Shown here one piece after another: positions 34,936-46,085 of a stretch of 64,000 nucleotides of DNA. Both the position numbers and the translations under genes were made by a program. Within the stretch, counting starts at the first letter, position 1; every line of letters starts with the position of its first letter. The stretch comes from Ophioderma brevispina. Its lineage: Eukaryota; Echinodermata; Ophiuroidea; Amphilepidida; Ophiodermatidae. A model generated the notes under the pieces. The model saw nothing but the letters and a program-made list of their open reading frames with translations, did no database searches and was not told the DNA's origin. Location: assembly GCA_023653785.1 (NCBI GenBank), contig JAMKCH010012705.1, positions 1 to 64,000 on the forward strand, written 5' to 3'.

Positions 34936-35171
34936 TGAAAACAAGTAGCATATACATCACTTATAAACAAAGATAACCAGTAGAAAATTCAAAAACATTA
35001 TATAGAAAAAAGACAAAACAACCCAGTTCCTCCCCTACACCCATACTGAATATACGGGGATCACCCGAATCGTCGGCTGTGATGATCTGTGGTGTATGGT
35101 ACTCACAACAGCGACATTTGAAATCGTTGATCTTTCCTGGATATTCAGATGGTGAATTCCAATCATCCTAG

Positions 35172-35480
35172 CAGTGGCGGGACGCAGGGCATGGGGGGGG
35201 GCAATGTCCCCCCATTTTTTTCTTGCCCCCCCCCCCCCCCCCTTTTGCCCCCCCCCCGTCGAAAGAAAAGTGAAGAATTTGGGGCAAAATTCACGTGGAT
35301 TGGCCAAAATCACGATTTTGGCCAAAATTGTTGAAAATTTCCAATTGTTCATATTTTGCCCCCCCCAATTTCACTTTGCCCCCCCCCACCATTTTATTTT
35401 TTTTCACTTTGCCCCCCCTTTCCCTCCCCCCTCCCACCCCCCCCCCCCCCCCCCAGAAAAAGAGGTCTTGCGCCGCACTG
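35172..35480. mobile_element. Small hAT-like MITE with poly-C/poly-G interior
   Basis: Ends CAGTGGCGGGACGC and GCGCCGCACTG (inverted complement CAGTGCGGCGC). The flanks share CCTAG within an 8-base window, suggesting an 8-bp target duplication. The interior is dominated by GCCCCCCCC runs (up to about 18 C) and a GGGGGGGCAATGTCCCCCC palindrome at the left. CAGTGGCG termini with G/C runs are common in hAT MITEs. Pro- and Gly-rich frames here are artefacts of the C runs. Confidence 0.65.
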
Positions 35481-36717
35481 TACCTAGGCACTGGATTGCC
35501 GGCTGGATTGGAGGAGGATTAGAGAACACGGACAAGAGAATAAAAAAGTTCCAATAAAAGTATTATTGATTGACAGCATTAGACAAATACTAATTAACAT
35601 GCCAACAGGACCTAAATGCCCTGTTACAAGGATTGTACCGGAGTAACACTGTTTGCCAACACATCTCTAGTACAAAATGTTTGAGTGATTAAACTTTATG
35701 CAGCCTTAGAGGGCACTCACCTAGAACGTGATTCTTAAGTGCTGCAAACGGTGCCTTAAGGATGAGTCTAGACAAGGATTACACAGGGTTCAAATTTGAA
35801 ATTGATCCAATTGTGTTGAAAAAATCTCCGTTTGTCTTACCATAAGTATTCCAAAAAGGTATCGTTTGTACTAGCTTACAGCTTAAGGCGCATGAAAGAT
35901 CGATTCTGACTTCATCGTTACCCGCCCGCATTGCTTTTTTGAGACTAGAAACACCCCGTCACAACGTCCAGATTTGCCGAATAATTCATATTTTCAAAAT
36001 ACCGTCGTTACTCGGTTTCACCGCAATTCTTGGCAATTGCACATATGTTTTGTTTGTAAAACATATTTTCATAGCTTAAATCGCTTTGAAGCAAAACCAT
36101 GTTTTCTGCGACCCTAAACCCTACTCCTTTTCGAGAAAATTTCTTCGGCGCATTTAGTCCATTTTGCACACATTTTTAGGTCATATGAAATTTGATGAAT
36201 TGATTATTTGAATAGTTAATTTTCAAGATTATTTTGAGACACGCTGCACTGCCTTACAATGGCAAAACCGCATACCGTAATTGACATATCGATCTGCATG
36301 TTTTAGAAAATGTCCAAACCAATCTCGATCTATATGTACAAAGATTTGGTAATTGGTCCTAATTAGGGTATTTATGGTTAGGGTTCGAATTGGACATTTT
36401 TATACCTTGCCATGATGAAGTAATAAATTGATTATATCACGTGTGATATTCTGCAAATAAAATGAACTAGTAATAGGGTAAGAGATAGTAAAACGCTCTA
36501 GAAACACTTTGGTAAAATCAAGACATGTTTTACGGAATAAAGCACAGCCTAGGCCAGCAGACATTTGTAACACATCTCGAGTACAAAGATTTGAGTGATT
36601 ATACAGAAAGCCTGACAGGAACCAGTGAAACGTGGTTCTTACAATGAGAAAAAAATTACATAAATCCTGTGTTCGCATAACACTATCTGTTATTTTTAAT
36701 AGCTCCATGACCACGTG
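35481..36717. other. Unassigned sequence
   Basis: No supported gene. The words TAACAC, ATCTC and GTACAAA then TTGAGTGATTA occur at 35655-35695 and 36568-36602, together with GAACGTG/AACGTGGTTCTTA, hinting at an old diverged pair about 0.9 kb apart. Confidence 0.4.
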
Positions 36718-37282
36718 TAATCATATCACTTCAATCATATCAATCGTATCCGCAAACAACTTGATACGGAATCTTGTTACATCATTGTCCGCACTTTTAC
36801 TTTGTCTAAATTGAATTATTGCAACTCGCTTTTGAAATGCATTGATAAAAATCAAATAAATCGTCTTCAAGTTTGCAAAATAAGTGTGCTCGTCTTATTT
36901 TAGACAACCAAGCCGCGCATTGCCGCTCCATTACTCTATTGTCTTCGCTGGCTTCCAATTGCTCAGAGGATTAAATTCAAGGTTCTCCTCATGGCCTTCA
37001 AAGCTTTTCATATCAATTCTCCCAAGTATCTGTCTTTATACTTCCAGCTTTACCAATCAACTTATGCTCTTCGTTCTAGCTTATCCATCATATTTCTTGT
37101 TCCTCGTTCAAAGAAACAATCTGGTGATCGTGTCTTGTTCATTGCTGGGCTTCGCCTTTGGAATGAGTTGCCTTTTGCCATTCGTGACCTTGAAAGTCTC
37201 TCGGTTTTCAAAAGCCATTTAAAGCCTCATCTTTATCCTAGCTTTTAAAAAGTTCCTCTCCTGTTTCCCGCTTACCTACTTA
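36718..37282 (+). pseudogene. C-terminal part of a CR1-type LINE
   Basis: The plus strand reads FNHINRIRKQLDTESC (36728 on), then SKLNYCNSLLKCIDKNQINRLQ, LRWLPIAQRIKFKVLLMAFKAF near 36945-37010, LVPRSKKQSGDRVLF and GLRLWNELPFAIRDLESLSVFKSHLK to 37248. This is the usual order of the CR1 RT C-terminal region. One frameshift lies near 36885. The 3' end passes into TTATTATTATTATTA, the type of microsatellite tail typical of CR1. It is 5'-truncated just before 36718. Confidence 0.9.
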
Positions 37283-37850
37283 ACTTATTATTATTATTAT
37301 TAAAATAATATGTAGGTTTTTAAGTTTACACCTAAAGTTACTAACACTAGAGGAAACTCTGATATGATGTTGGATTTCATTCCACAGGGTCGGGCCAAAT
37401 ACACTGAAAGATCCATCACCAATTGCCCTTTTGGTTCTGGGTACAACCAAACGAATAGTATCAGAAGACGAGCGTAGACCCTCTCTGAGTGGGATATAGA
37501 TCTTCAGACAGTTAGATAAGTATATTGGTGACAGATCATTCAGTGAGTTGTAGATAAATAAAGTGACTTTGGAAATGATCCGCTTGTTTAGGTAACCAGT
37601 GGAGTGATTGTAGAAGCTCAGAAGATGGGTGACGACGAGGGACCTGGAACAGAATGCGGGCAGCTCTGTTCTGTAAACGTTGAAGACGAGCGATATCACT
37701 AGACTTGCAGCCAGATAGAAGGGCGTTAGCATAGTCAGGTCTTGATGGAACAAGTGCTCGCATTGCATTGCTGCAAGTCTCTCTGCCAATATAGCGGCGG
37801 ATACGGGATATGTTCCAGAGAGAGAAGTGTAATGACTGACATGCTAAATG
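37283..37850 (-). pseudogene. C-terminal part of a second CR1-type LINE, opposite strand
   Basis: On minus: CQSLHFSLWNISRIRRYIG from about 37850, then MRALVPSRPDYANALLSGCK, RLQRLQNRAARILFQVPRR near 37670, LLQSLHWLPKQADHFQ near 37590, a frameshift, then IYNSLNDLSPIYLSNCLK, LRSSSDTIRLVVPRTKRAIG and FGPTLWNEIQHHIR near 37370. It ends in the same TTA/TAA tract as the plus-strand LINE, so the two 3' ends meet. Part of it (from 37558 rightwards) is duplicated at 38436-38730. Confidence 0.9.
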
Positions 37851-38291
37851 TCAACTCAATATTTCAAAGTATAATGAAATGCATAGTCGGACAGACAGAC
37901 AAACAGATCTGTTTTCTTAGTAGTATAGATTCTTCATTCTAATATCACAAGAAAGTAAGCAATACAGCCTTGCTCTTCGGCAAACCGTATGAAGTACCTT
38001 TAATAATTTGTTGCTCAAAAGATGCCAACACGACCCACCGGTCAATGCAACCAACAAAACAACACGTGCCTCGCGTCCAAACGGGCGGTGACCGCGCTTG
38101 TTAAGGCATCCAACTTTCAACATCGAAAAGAGGGGCACATTTCGAGCAGTTTCCTTTTTGAGCCGTTACACACTTTAAGACAATAAGAGAAAAGAGAGGA
38201 TTAATCTCATACGTGGAGTAAATCTTACACAACAATGCTTAAGATTTACAACACTTGGCAAAGATTTTACTTCACATTATGAGGACAATTA
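37558..38291 (+). repeat. Poly-T-seamed direct duplication 3, copy 1
   Basis: 734 bases from ATAAAGTGACTTTGG to GAGGACAATTA recur at 38436-39169 with constant offset 878; I see no difference between the copies. Copy 1 includes 293 bases of the CR1-type LINE and 441 bases of flank. Confidence 0.97.
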
Positions 38292-38415
38292 AGGCCATGC
38301 GTTTTGAACTCGACACCCAAAAAGGGTGGTGGAGTCACATTTTTCACTGTGGTCGTTTAGTTTTTTTAATGGATCTTTTGAAGTATAAGAGATATGGCAG
38401 TAAATTTGGTATCAA
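38292..38415 (+). other. Linker between copies of duplication 3
   Basis: 124 bases follow copy 1 and are absent after copy 2, where TGCTTATAGTG follows instead. No feature is recognised within it. It leads straight into the T run. Confidence 0.8.
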
Positions 38416-38435
38416 TTTTTTTTTTTTTTTTTTTT
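38416..38435 (+). repeat. T20 seam of duplication 3
   Basis: Twenty T directly before the first base of copy 2. Confidence 0.97.
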
Positions 38436-39169
38436 ATAAAGTGACTTTGGAAATGATCCGCTTGTTTAGGTAACCAGTGGAGTGATTGTAGAAGCTCAGA
38501 AGATGGGTGACGACGAGGGACCTGGAACAGAATGCGGGCAGCTCTGTTCTGTAAACGTTGAAGACGAGCGATATCACTAGACTTGCAGCCAGATAGAAGG
38601 GCGTTAGCATAGTCAGGTCTTGATGGAACAAGTGCTCGCATTGCATTGCTGCAAGTCTCTCTGCCAATATAGCGGCGGATACGGGATATGTTCCAGAGAG
38701 AGAAGTGTAATGACTGACATGCTAAATGTCAACTCAATATTTCAAAGTATAATGAAATGCATAGTCGGACAGACAGACAAACAGATCTGTTTTCTTAGTA
38801 GTATAGATTCTTCATTCTAATATCACAAGAAAGTAAGCAATACAGCCTTGCTCTTCGGCAAACCGTATGAAGTACCTTTAATAATTTGTTGCTCAAAAGA
38901 TGCCAACACGACCCACCGGTCAATGCAACCAACAAAACAACACGTGCCTCGCGTCCAAACGGGCGGTGACCGCGCTTGTTAAGGCATCCAACTTTCAACA
39001 TCGAAAAGAGGGGCACATTTCGAGCAGTTTCCTTTTTGAGCCGTTACACACTTTAAGACAATAAGAGAAAAGAGAGGATTAATCTCATACGTGGAGTAAA
39101 TCTTACACAACAATGCTTAAGATTTACAACACTTGGCAAAGATTTTACTTCACATTATGAGGACAATTA
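38436..39169 (+). repeat. Poly-T-seamed direct duplication 3, copy 2
   Basis: Contains the repeated LINE 5' part on minus (38436-38730) and the flank. It is followed by unrelated sequence after 39169. Confidence 0.97.
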
Positions 39170-40199
39170 TGCTTATAGTGTTTCCACAGTGGCGTCCGTA
39201 GTAAGATCTAATTTTGCAATTTTAGTGCAGTATCAAAATGTTTTCGGTAGTCCTTCTGTAAATGTTAGCATAAAAATGCTAAATAAGCACCACACAGCCA
39301 ACATGCATTCAATGCTAATCCCACACGCGCTCACTACTACTTTGCATTTTATGTAAATCAAAATTGCGGGATTATTTAGTCTAAGTTGTTTCTATAGCAT
39401 ATTGTAAATCAAAGACTGTTTTTGTGCAAATCATAATGTGTAGGTGTTACTGTTTGCTTGTCATTTTGTTTAATATCGAAGGGCATTCAATGAATTTCTT
39501 AATTAAATAAAGAAAATCCAATTGTTTAGCCACAAATGGACAGCAAAATTGACAATACGCAAGACAGATGGGCAGTTCCAATGATTTCCCCTTCAAAAAA
39601 TATATAATGTTATAGGTTGCACATGCAGCTGTGTTATAAGACACATTCTTCATATTTCCAGGATCTGTATGAGAAATATCTGTTTCAGCATCGATATAAT
39701 TGTTTAATGTTGGCTGTACATTTTCTGCGCGCATTCGGACTATGGGTAATTCTAGATATTAGTATCCTAGTGTGTTACATAGATATTCCAGTTATGTGCT
39801 GCATGCATTGACCTTTTCAATATTCTTATATTTTTCTTGAAAAAGGCAACATGTGAATTCTTTTGAGAGTAGGGATACCCATGTACAGCATTCTATGGGA
39901 AAATGAAGAAAAAAGGGTTAAAGGTTGGCAAACAAGTTTTAAGGGCAATTTGAGGATGCTAAATTCAAAACGCGTGTTTGTCATACTCAATTATGAGGTT
40001 TAGAGAAAGTAAGGGGTATGAGCGCGGGGTCACAATTTAAAAATGCTCAGATTGTCTTAGAATGTTTGTCAATAGTTTTGACATGTCCCACATTTTCTTC
40101 ATTTACAAATAATCGTTTAGTAGCTACATTACAAAATGTGTTTAAGGTCATATGGGGGATTTTAAAATAGTTAAATCCCCTTCTTTGGTGTTAAATTAT
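39170..40199. other. Unassigned sequence
   Basis: No gene supported. Overlapping short frames on both strands around 39450-39810 have no recognisable domain. Confidence 0.4.
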
Positions 40200-40203
40200 T
40201 TAA

Positions 40204-40534
40204 AGGCTGACTCGGAGATTTCGAAGTATAATGTTTTTGTGTAATAATTGAAATAGTCACCTAAAATGCTCAATTCCAAAGTTTGAGATGAATTGGATTT
40301 TTCGTTTTCATGCAGTAAACATTTATGTGCAATATAACAGTGCCATGGGATACTGTGTATAACAAATATTCCGAATTTTATAACAGAGTTGTGATTTTCT
40401 ATATGAAGTACCTTGATTTGAGCTTAGGTACTTCACACAGTGATTAGTATATGGACAAGCATTAAGTATATGCCAAAAACACGATTTGCTTGAAAATTGA
40501 GGGCGCCCTCTTCTGAAAATCTCTAAATCAGCCT
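40204..40534 (+). mobile_element. TTAA MITE (family M4, copy 1)
   Basis: Flanked by TTAA at 40200-40203 and 40535-40538. Ends AGGCTGACTCGGAGATTT and AAATCTCTAAATCAGCCT. It is 331 bases, with no ORF. The interior shares words, inverted, with 59469-59826 (TTTCGTTTTCATGCAGTAAAC, in parts; CACACAGTGATTAGTA; GGACAAGCATT; ACACGATTTG). Confidence 0.9.
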
Positions 40535-40599
40535 TTAATGTAATATGTCAGTTGATATATTACGCTCCTTTTCATACAAAAACAAACATCCACCGGGGT

Positions 40600-41110
40600 A
40601 TAGGTAAGATACAGGGTGATTCCAAACTGATGGATAGGGGGTGGCAACTATCCCGAGGAGAGAAGTTCCAACATGCCTGGTACGACAACAGAATATCACA
40701 GACACTTGATTTTGGTACCAATGGATAGTCATGGTCATCCTTTTTTCCATTGATATCAAAATGAGTACTAACACACCTAGCATTAACGTCACAATGACGT
40801 CATAAAGTACGCATGTTTTCACAAAAAAAAATTAGGAAGATCCGATGTTCACGCTGGTTTTTGGCTCTACTTGATGGGAAATGTCTAGTTTTATATACTT
40901 AGAGTGTTTAGTGCTGTAATGTTTTTGAGTCAGTAAAATTGCGAAATATCAATTTTCCACTCTATATCAAGTATTTTCATACTTTCCTCAACTTATGACA
41001 TTATAGTTACGTCATAGTGAGAATGCTGGTACTTATTTTTGATACCAATGGAAAGAAGAAACTCTAAGCTACACAGTGGTACCAAACTTATGGGAATCAG
41101 ATGTCCAGTA
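40600..41110. mobile_element. Foldback MITE M3, uninterrupted copy
   Basis: The inner arms TCCATTGATATCAAAATGAG... (40749) and ...TTATTTTTGATACCAATGGA (41054) are inverted partners and contain matching GACGTCATAA/TTATGACATT and AGCATT/AATGCT words. The outer part (GGTGATTCC near 40616; GGGAATCAG near 41095) also pairs. Total about 0.5 kb. It serves as the empty-site reference for the copy split at 20451/22629. Confidence 0.8.
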
Positions 41111-41404
41111 ACGTAAATAATAGATCATAGAGGTGTGGCAACCACCCCTCCCCCTTCGGGAGTTTTGTTACAAAAATGTGTCTGTTGCAATATATATTTA
41201 TGAAGCATGGTTTTTAGTTACAGTACAAATCGTTATTCAGTAAACAGCATTCTGAAGTATCATTTTTCTTATGACGCGGCGATAAATTTGGAATTAATTT
41301 GATGAAAATCCGATCATTCTGAAACATTTACCCCAGGATTACCCTGAACCTTTATCAACTTGCTAGTCTTTGTCAAAGACGCCTCGTATGTTTATCCACC
41401 AACT

Positions 41405-41468
41405 GCGAGCGCGCCGAAGGCGCGTGTTGAGCTCCGAAGGCTCGAGGCCGAGCGGAGCGAGGCCCCAA
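41405..41468 (+). repeat. G+C-rich run of three small palindromes
   Basis: GCGCGCCGAAGGCGCG, GAGCTCCGAAGGCTCG and GGCCGAGCGGAGCGAGGCC follow one another in about 60 bases; each can form a hairpin with a CCGAAGG- or CGGAG-type loop. This is the most G+C-rich point in its neighbourhood. I do not recognise a gene or RNA. Confidence 0.8.
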
Positions 41469-41564
41469 CTTTGAGCGGTCCAGAGAGGGGCGGACTTACA
41501 CAAATTGAATAAATAATCAAAGCCTTGATAAAAGGCTATCAACTTTGCAGGACATAAGCTAATT

Positions 41565-41615
41565 TAGATAGCTTATAGATAATTAGATTAGATAATTAGA
41601 TTAGATAATTATTAT
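41565..41615 (+). repeat. Short tandem repeat, 13-bp unit AGATAATTAGATT
   Basis: About three head-to-tail copies of AGATAATTAGATT with a preceding partial unit. Confidence 0.85.
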
Positions 41616-41734
41616 ACCTTATTTTAATCCTGATGATGTACTCTATATGTTTCAGATTTTTGAATTCACCACCCTGAAATTACGATTAAAAACTGTCACC
41701 CACTTCTAACAAAAAATGCCTACAACATTGCTCG

Positions 41735-43030
41735 TTTGTAAAATCCGGACCTTTGGGGAAAAATTTTATCCAAGATGGCCGCCAAAATAGCTGACATTGC
41801 ATAAAATTAGCTATATCTTGGCTTCTCAAGCAGATGTGTTGATGGGTTTAGTCTAAATCTAAATTATCCATGTTTTTCCTTTATGTTGAAATTCAAAATG
41901 GCCGCCATTACATATAATTTGCTTTATCTCAACTTCAGAACAAGGGAAAGGAGGGATAAAGAACAAACAAATAAATTATATCTAAATAAATATATAAAGC
42001 GAATAATAAAAATGACAAGAAATAATTATAAATGAATAAATATAAATAAATGAATAAATATATAAATATATATAAATAAATAAAGAGAAATTTTGTAAAA
42101 GGGACGGGTACAAGAGACAGAACCTGAATTATGTAATAGGAAGTCCTCTTGAGATGTTTTCACACCCAAATGTTATTTCTCTCAATTTCTGGGATTCATC
42201 TTTTATATATTTCTTTCACACTCCAGTTTCCGTTTCTGGTACTTGGTTGTAAAAATATAAATAAATATGGCCTATTGTTTCTATGTCCATATCTGGCAAG
42301 ACGTACGTGTGTAGACCTGAAATTAATCATGCGTTTATGTGAACAGTATACGAAAACTGCATTATACTAAACTTTTTAAAACCATTCTTCGAATGAGTAT
42401 TATATTGAGCGGCACACTGGTTCTCATTGTGCAGTTGAGGAGATGGCCTTGATTACGTTCAAAGAACAGACACCCAAGGCAGGCTTGCGAATAGACGAAA
42501 GAGGAACGAAAGGACCGACAGGGGTTCGGTAATCCCCCCCCTCCGAACCACTCCCTTGTCGGGATTATGCTTTTAAACAACCTCCTATATATGCGACAGT
42601 TGATATATCCGAGCCCTAGCTTGCAGGCATATGCCCCAAAGAAAGGATATGTCAGTGGAAGATAATTATATGATAACGCAGCAAATGGCAACCATGTTGG
42701 TGGCCCATTTTGGATTTTTGCGTTAAGGACACAAACTTCAATGATTTAAATTTAAACAAAAACAAATGAATGCTTTGCAACCTTAAACACAATTCAAAAA
42801 CAGTGAAGATATAGCTAATTATATAAAATAGCCGGCTTTGGGGACTTTTGGCGTGAAGGAAGTCATCTGTGCACGTAGATTTGATGCCCCAAAATTCAAA
42901 AACAAGAAAATAGTCCCACCCCCCCCCTATATACTTGTAAAAAGCTAAGGTATAGATAATTTGGCGGCCATCTTGGCTAAATTTTATCCCCAAGGGGCTT
43001 TATGGGGGATTTTGGAAGTTGTTTGTATGG
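41735..43030 (+). repeat. Dispersed repeat with GGCGGCCAT motifs (copy 2)
   Basis: Collinear with 6035-7505: CAAGATGGCCGCCAAAATAG (41773), AAATGGCCGCCAT (41907), a TAAATAAATA patch, GGGACGGGTACAAGAGAC (42100), TATTATATTGAGCGGC (42398), CCTATATATGCGACAG (42583), TTGGCGGCCATCTTGG (42961) and GGGGATTTTGG (43005). It carries its own indels, such as a C-run region at 42915. No ORF with a known domain. Confidence 0.82.
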
Positions 43031-43039
43031 AAGCATTCT

Positions 43040-43745
43040 TAGGCAGCGCCTTAGCTCATAATGGCCTCTAAAGGTGGATCTACTGATCACAAGTCGATTT
43101 TTTTCAGGATAGGTCCAGGAAATTGTGTAGAATCACCATGCTAAAAGTCCCCAAGAATCCCCGTTGTGGAAACTTTGAAAATCCAAGATGGCGCCAAAAT
43201 GGCCGCCATTCCCACATTTTAGGTCATAATTTGCATCACAAGATTACATGGCAAGGAAAAAAGTGTTATAATTAGATGTTTTAAGGTGACACGTACCATC
43301 TAACAAAAAACTGACCGTTCCTCGGTAAACAAACGCTTCTACATAGCCTAACCAAGATGGAGCCCCACAATGGCTGCCATTCCCATTTTATTCATAACTT
43401 TGCATCCAGATTAGCCTGACAAGTGAAAACACCGGTGTCTAATCATATGTTTTAAGGTAAGGGAAATCCAACTAAAACTGTTACCTAGGTAAAACAAAAA
43501 AGCCTTCGACATAGTGAACCAAGATGGCGCACAAACAGTTAATCAAAAAATTTTGGGGGCCAACATTTTCAAATAAATTTGCCTCCAGCTTCATTACAAT
43601 TTTGTGCCAAGTGTTAAACTGTAATTTAGGCTACCAATAATTCATACACTTGTTTCCTCAGGACTCAAACAACTTTTAAGTACCTTAAACATGCACAATA
43701 CAATATATTAGTGTACCGTCCTGTTGTATAAGGGACGTGGTACAT
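43040..43745 (+). repeat. Tandem array, about 165-bp unit starting AAGATGGCGCC
   Basis: Units start at about 43188, 43352 and 43520, each with CCAAGATGG, a GGCCGCCATTCCCA-like block, a TAATTTGCAT-like block, ATGTTTTAAGGT and a GTAAACAAACGCTTC/AAAACAAAAAAGCCTTC-like block before the next unit. The whole stretch is the inverted relative of 50890-51370, which holds at least two units. Confidence 0.78.
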
Positions 43746-43879
43746 GATCTCGAAAACGAGGGAAAACCATTAAAACTGTTATCTCTGCTTCTCAGCATAA
43801 ACCAAAAGTAGTTTGAAGTCAAGAAGTGGTTGTAAAATGATGGCTGAATTAAATTGTCACTGAGTTTAACGGATTTTTC

Positions 43880-45800
43880 CTAACATAGGAAAAATCTTGC
43901 TGAGCTATCCAAAGGCGGACCCCAGTCCTGAAGATGATTCCTCCAGGGGTGCAATACTGGGAGCGAGACGGTTCAAATTCACCAGGATTACAGAAGAGGA
44001 CGTGTGTACACTTCTAAAAAACCTTGATGGAGGTAAAGCCACCGGCTTCGACAATATCAGTCCAAGCTTCTCAAGGTGGGTCATCAGTATCTGGCCAAAC
44101 CTCTGGCGTTATATATGAAACCTAGTAGGCAATGGTGTTGTTACCATCTGCATGGAAAGTAAGTCGAGTTTCACTTATCTTCAAGGAAGGGGACTCCCTG
44201 GCACAGCATTAGAGACCTAGTTATGTTATTCCAGCATGCATGAACATTTTTTCAAACACATTAGTGCACACTCAATTGTACAGATTCATTGATGCAAATA
44301 AAATTTTGTCTTGGGCAACCAATCAGGTTTTCAGGGCCAAACATTCCACTCAACGTGTCTTATGATGTTTCTGATTATCTGCTTGAATAAGAGATTCGGG
44401 GTGTTTTACAGTGCTGTTTTTTTAGACATAAGAAGGCATTTGACACGGGGTCTCATGATGTTCTCATTAACAAGCTTGTGGCTTTGGAATGCATGACTGG
44501 AACTTGAATGGTGTTCGTTCAGATTTAAATGATCGCTTCCAAATAACAAAAATAGGTGATCATTACTCAACAGACTCCTGGTGAACTTGGAGTACCACAG
44601 GGGTCAATATCTTGGCCCCTACTTTTTACAATCTATATTATGATCTTTCAACCCATTTCCTTTATGAGTCCTGATCTAAGGTGTCTTTGTATGCTGATGA
44701 CACAGGGCAATTTTTGTTAGAGGTAAAACAGTTGAGGGAATTAATAGAATACTTAATCTTGGCTAAACTCATTTCCAATTGGCTAAGAAAATAAACTTCT
44801 TACTTTGAATGTTAAAAAAAAACTAAAACAATGCTGTTTGCTACCACCCCCTCACCCTCCCCCCCCCCCCCTAACACAAACTAGCGACATCTAATGGGCC
44901 CTTGAATTTAACATAAAAAAGGATCCAATAGAAAATGTCAAACAGGTTTTTTTAAATACCTTGGGCATATGCGTGACCCTTTTCTTACCTGGACAACTAA
45001 TATTGACAATTGGTTTCAAAATTAATAAACGTATTTGGGCTGCTCAGGCGCATTAGTAATGTCCTTCCTCAACATACTCAATTATCTTACTTTGAAATAC
45101 TTATTGTCCCCACTTGATAGTAAATAGTATGGGGGAAGGCATGCAAGACTAATCTGACCAGGCTTGACAAACTTCAAAATGCAGCTGGTAAAAATCATCT
45201 TGGCCTTCCCCGGAGGTATCCCAAGGGTATTCTGTTTTTTTTTTTGCCTTAATAAACTTGGGTGGTTGACGCTGCATGATCGTCGTCTTTACATCTTAAG
45301 CATGGTATATAAAAGTCCTTACACACAGCGTCCCTCAAACGCTGGGAATATGTTTAATCTTGTATGAAACCCATACTCATGTGATAGGGCAAGTACTCAG
45401 GGTAAACCTTGTTCTCCGTATGGGCCAAAAATGAGTGAGGGGGTGAAAAGAGTGTGGCTGGGAATGTGTGTGAGCAGTTGTGTTTTGGTTTTCTGGTTCT
45501 TGTTTTTTAGTGTTTTATTAATTTTAGGTTTTACCTAACATATTAATAGGTATTTTTAATATTTTAAATGCTTGATGTGCAATATCCACCAGTGGGACTG
45601 GTTTGAATTTTTTTGTATAAGCATCATTTAATATGACATTGTTTTTACTTTGTGGTGTTATATTTCTGTACCTGTATGACTTGTGAGGTATTTATGTTTG
45701 ACCCCTGGGCACCCCTGAAAAAACCTGTAGCACTTTAAGGGGTTTTCCCCAGGCAAAAGAAGAACTAATAAATAATAAATAAATAAATAAATAAATTGTA
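43880..45800 (+). pseudogene. CR1/L2-group LINE, RT to 3' tail, best preserved in the window
   Basis: Plus-strand blocks in order are: TRITEEDVCTLLKNLDGGKATGFDNIS near 43980 (split into EEDVCTLLKNLDGG and KATGFDNIS); LPSAWKVSRVSLIFKEGDS near 44140; VHTQLYRFIDANKILS near 44270; FRAKHSTQ near 44330; AVFLDIRR near 44415; GVPQGSILAPTF-like GVPQGS at 44589; LYADDTG near 44687, where the catalytic YADD is intact; and then LNVKK. The C-terminal part has LDKLQNAAGKIILAFPGG near 45160 (in pieces) and LGWLTLHDRRLYILSMVYKS near 45255. The 3' region ends in (AATA)n at 45768-45797, the usual CR1/L2-type microsatellite tail. Many single-base frameshifts make it dead despite the good motif order. The endonuclease is not seen, so it is probably 5'-truncated. 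Confidence 0.92.
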
Positions 45801-46085
45801 TCAGTCCTGAACTTCATTTGAGTTACAGCTCTTGGTGCAATCTGCTCCTCATCATATCAGCAGTGTTTAGAGCTGTTACGACATGATTGGCCGCTGCATT
45901 TATTGCACATCTCACTGCCCATTTTGAAAATGAAGCTTTCGCTTTGGTCAGTTTCATCATCATCAATCAGCAGCCTTTTTGTCTGTCCAGGTTTGGACGA
46001 CAGCCTCAACAGTGTCCATGCTGGATTTCGGCCTAACCTTCCACGCTGGCCTAGTGCTAGGTGTGGGCATATGACCACTTTTTTT
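45798..46085 (-). pseudogene. Remnant of a repeat-encoded ORF ending in a Cys-rich CNKCSGQSC motif
   Basis: A 73-residue minus frame (46078-45857) ends MCNKCSGQSCRNSSKHC. Nucleotides 45798-45935 match the complement of 50757-50890, which carries the same CNKCSGQSC word. Cys clusters with a final CxGxxCxN at the C-terminus occur in ORFs of repetitive elements in invertebrates. The source element is unknown to me. The LINE tail at 45797 abuts this remnant. Confidence 0.55.

Noticed and set aside
35149..35557. Pro-rich frames of 61-127 residues on plus and Gly-rich frames on minus
   Set aside because: Produced by long C runs inside a small hAT-like MITE; no coding signal.
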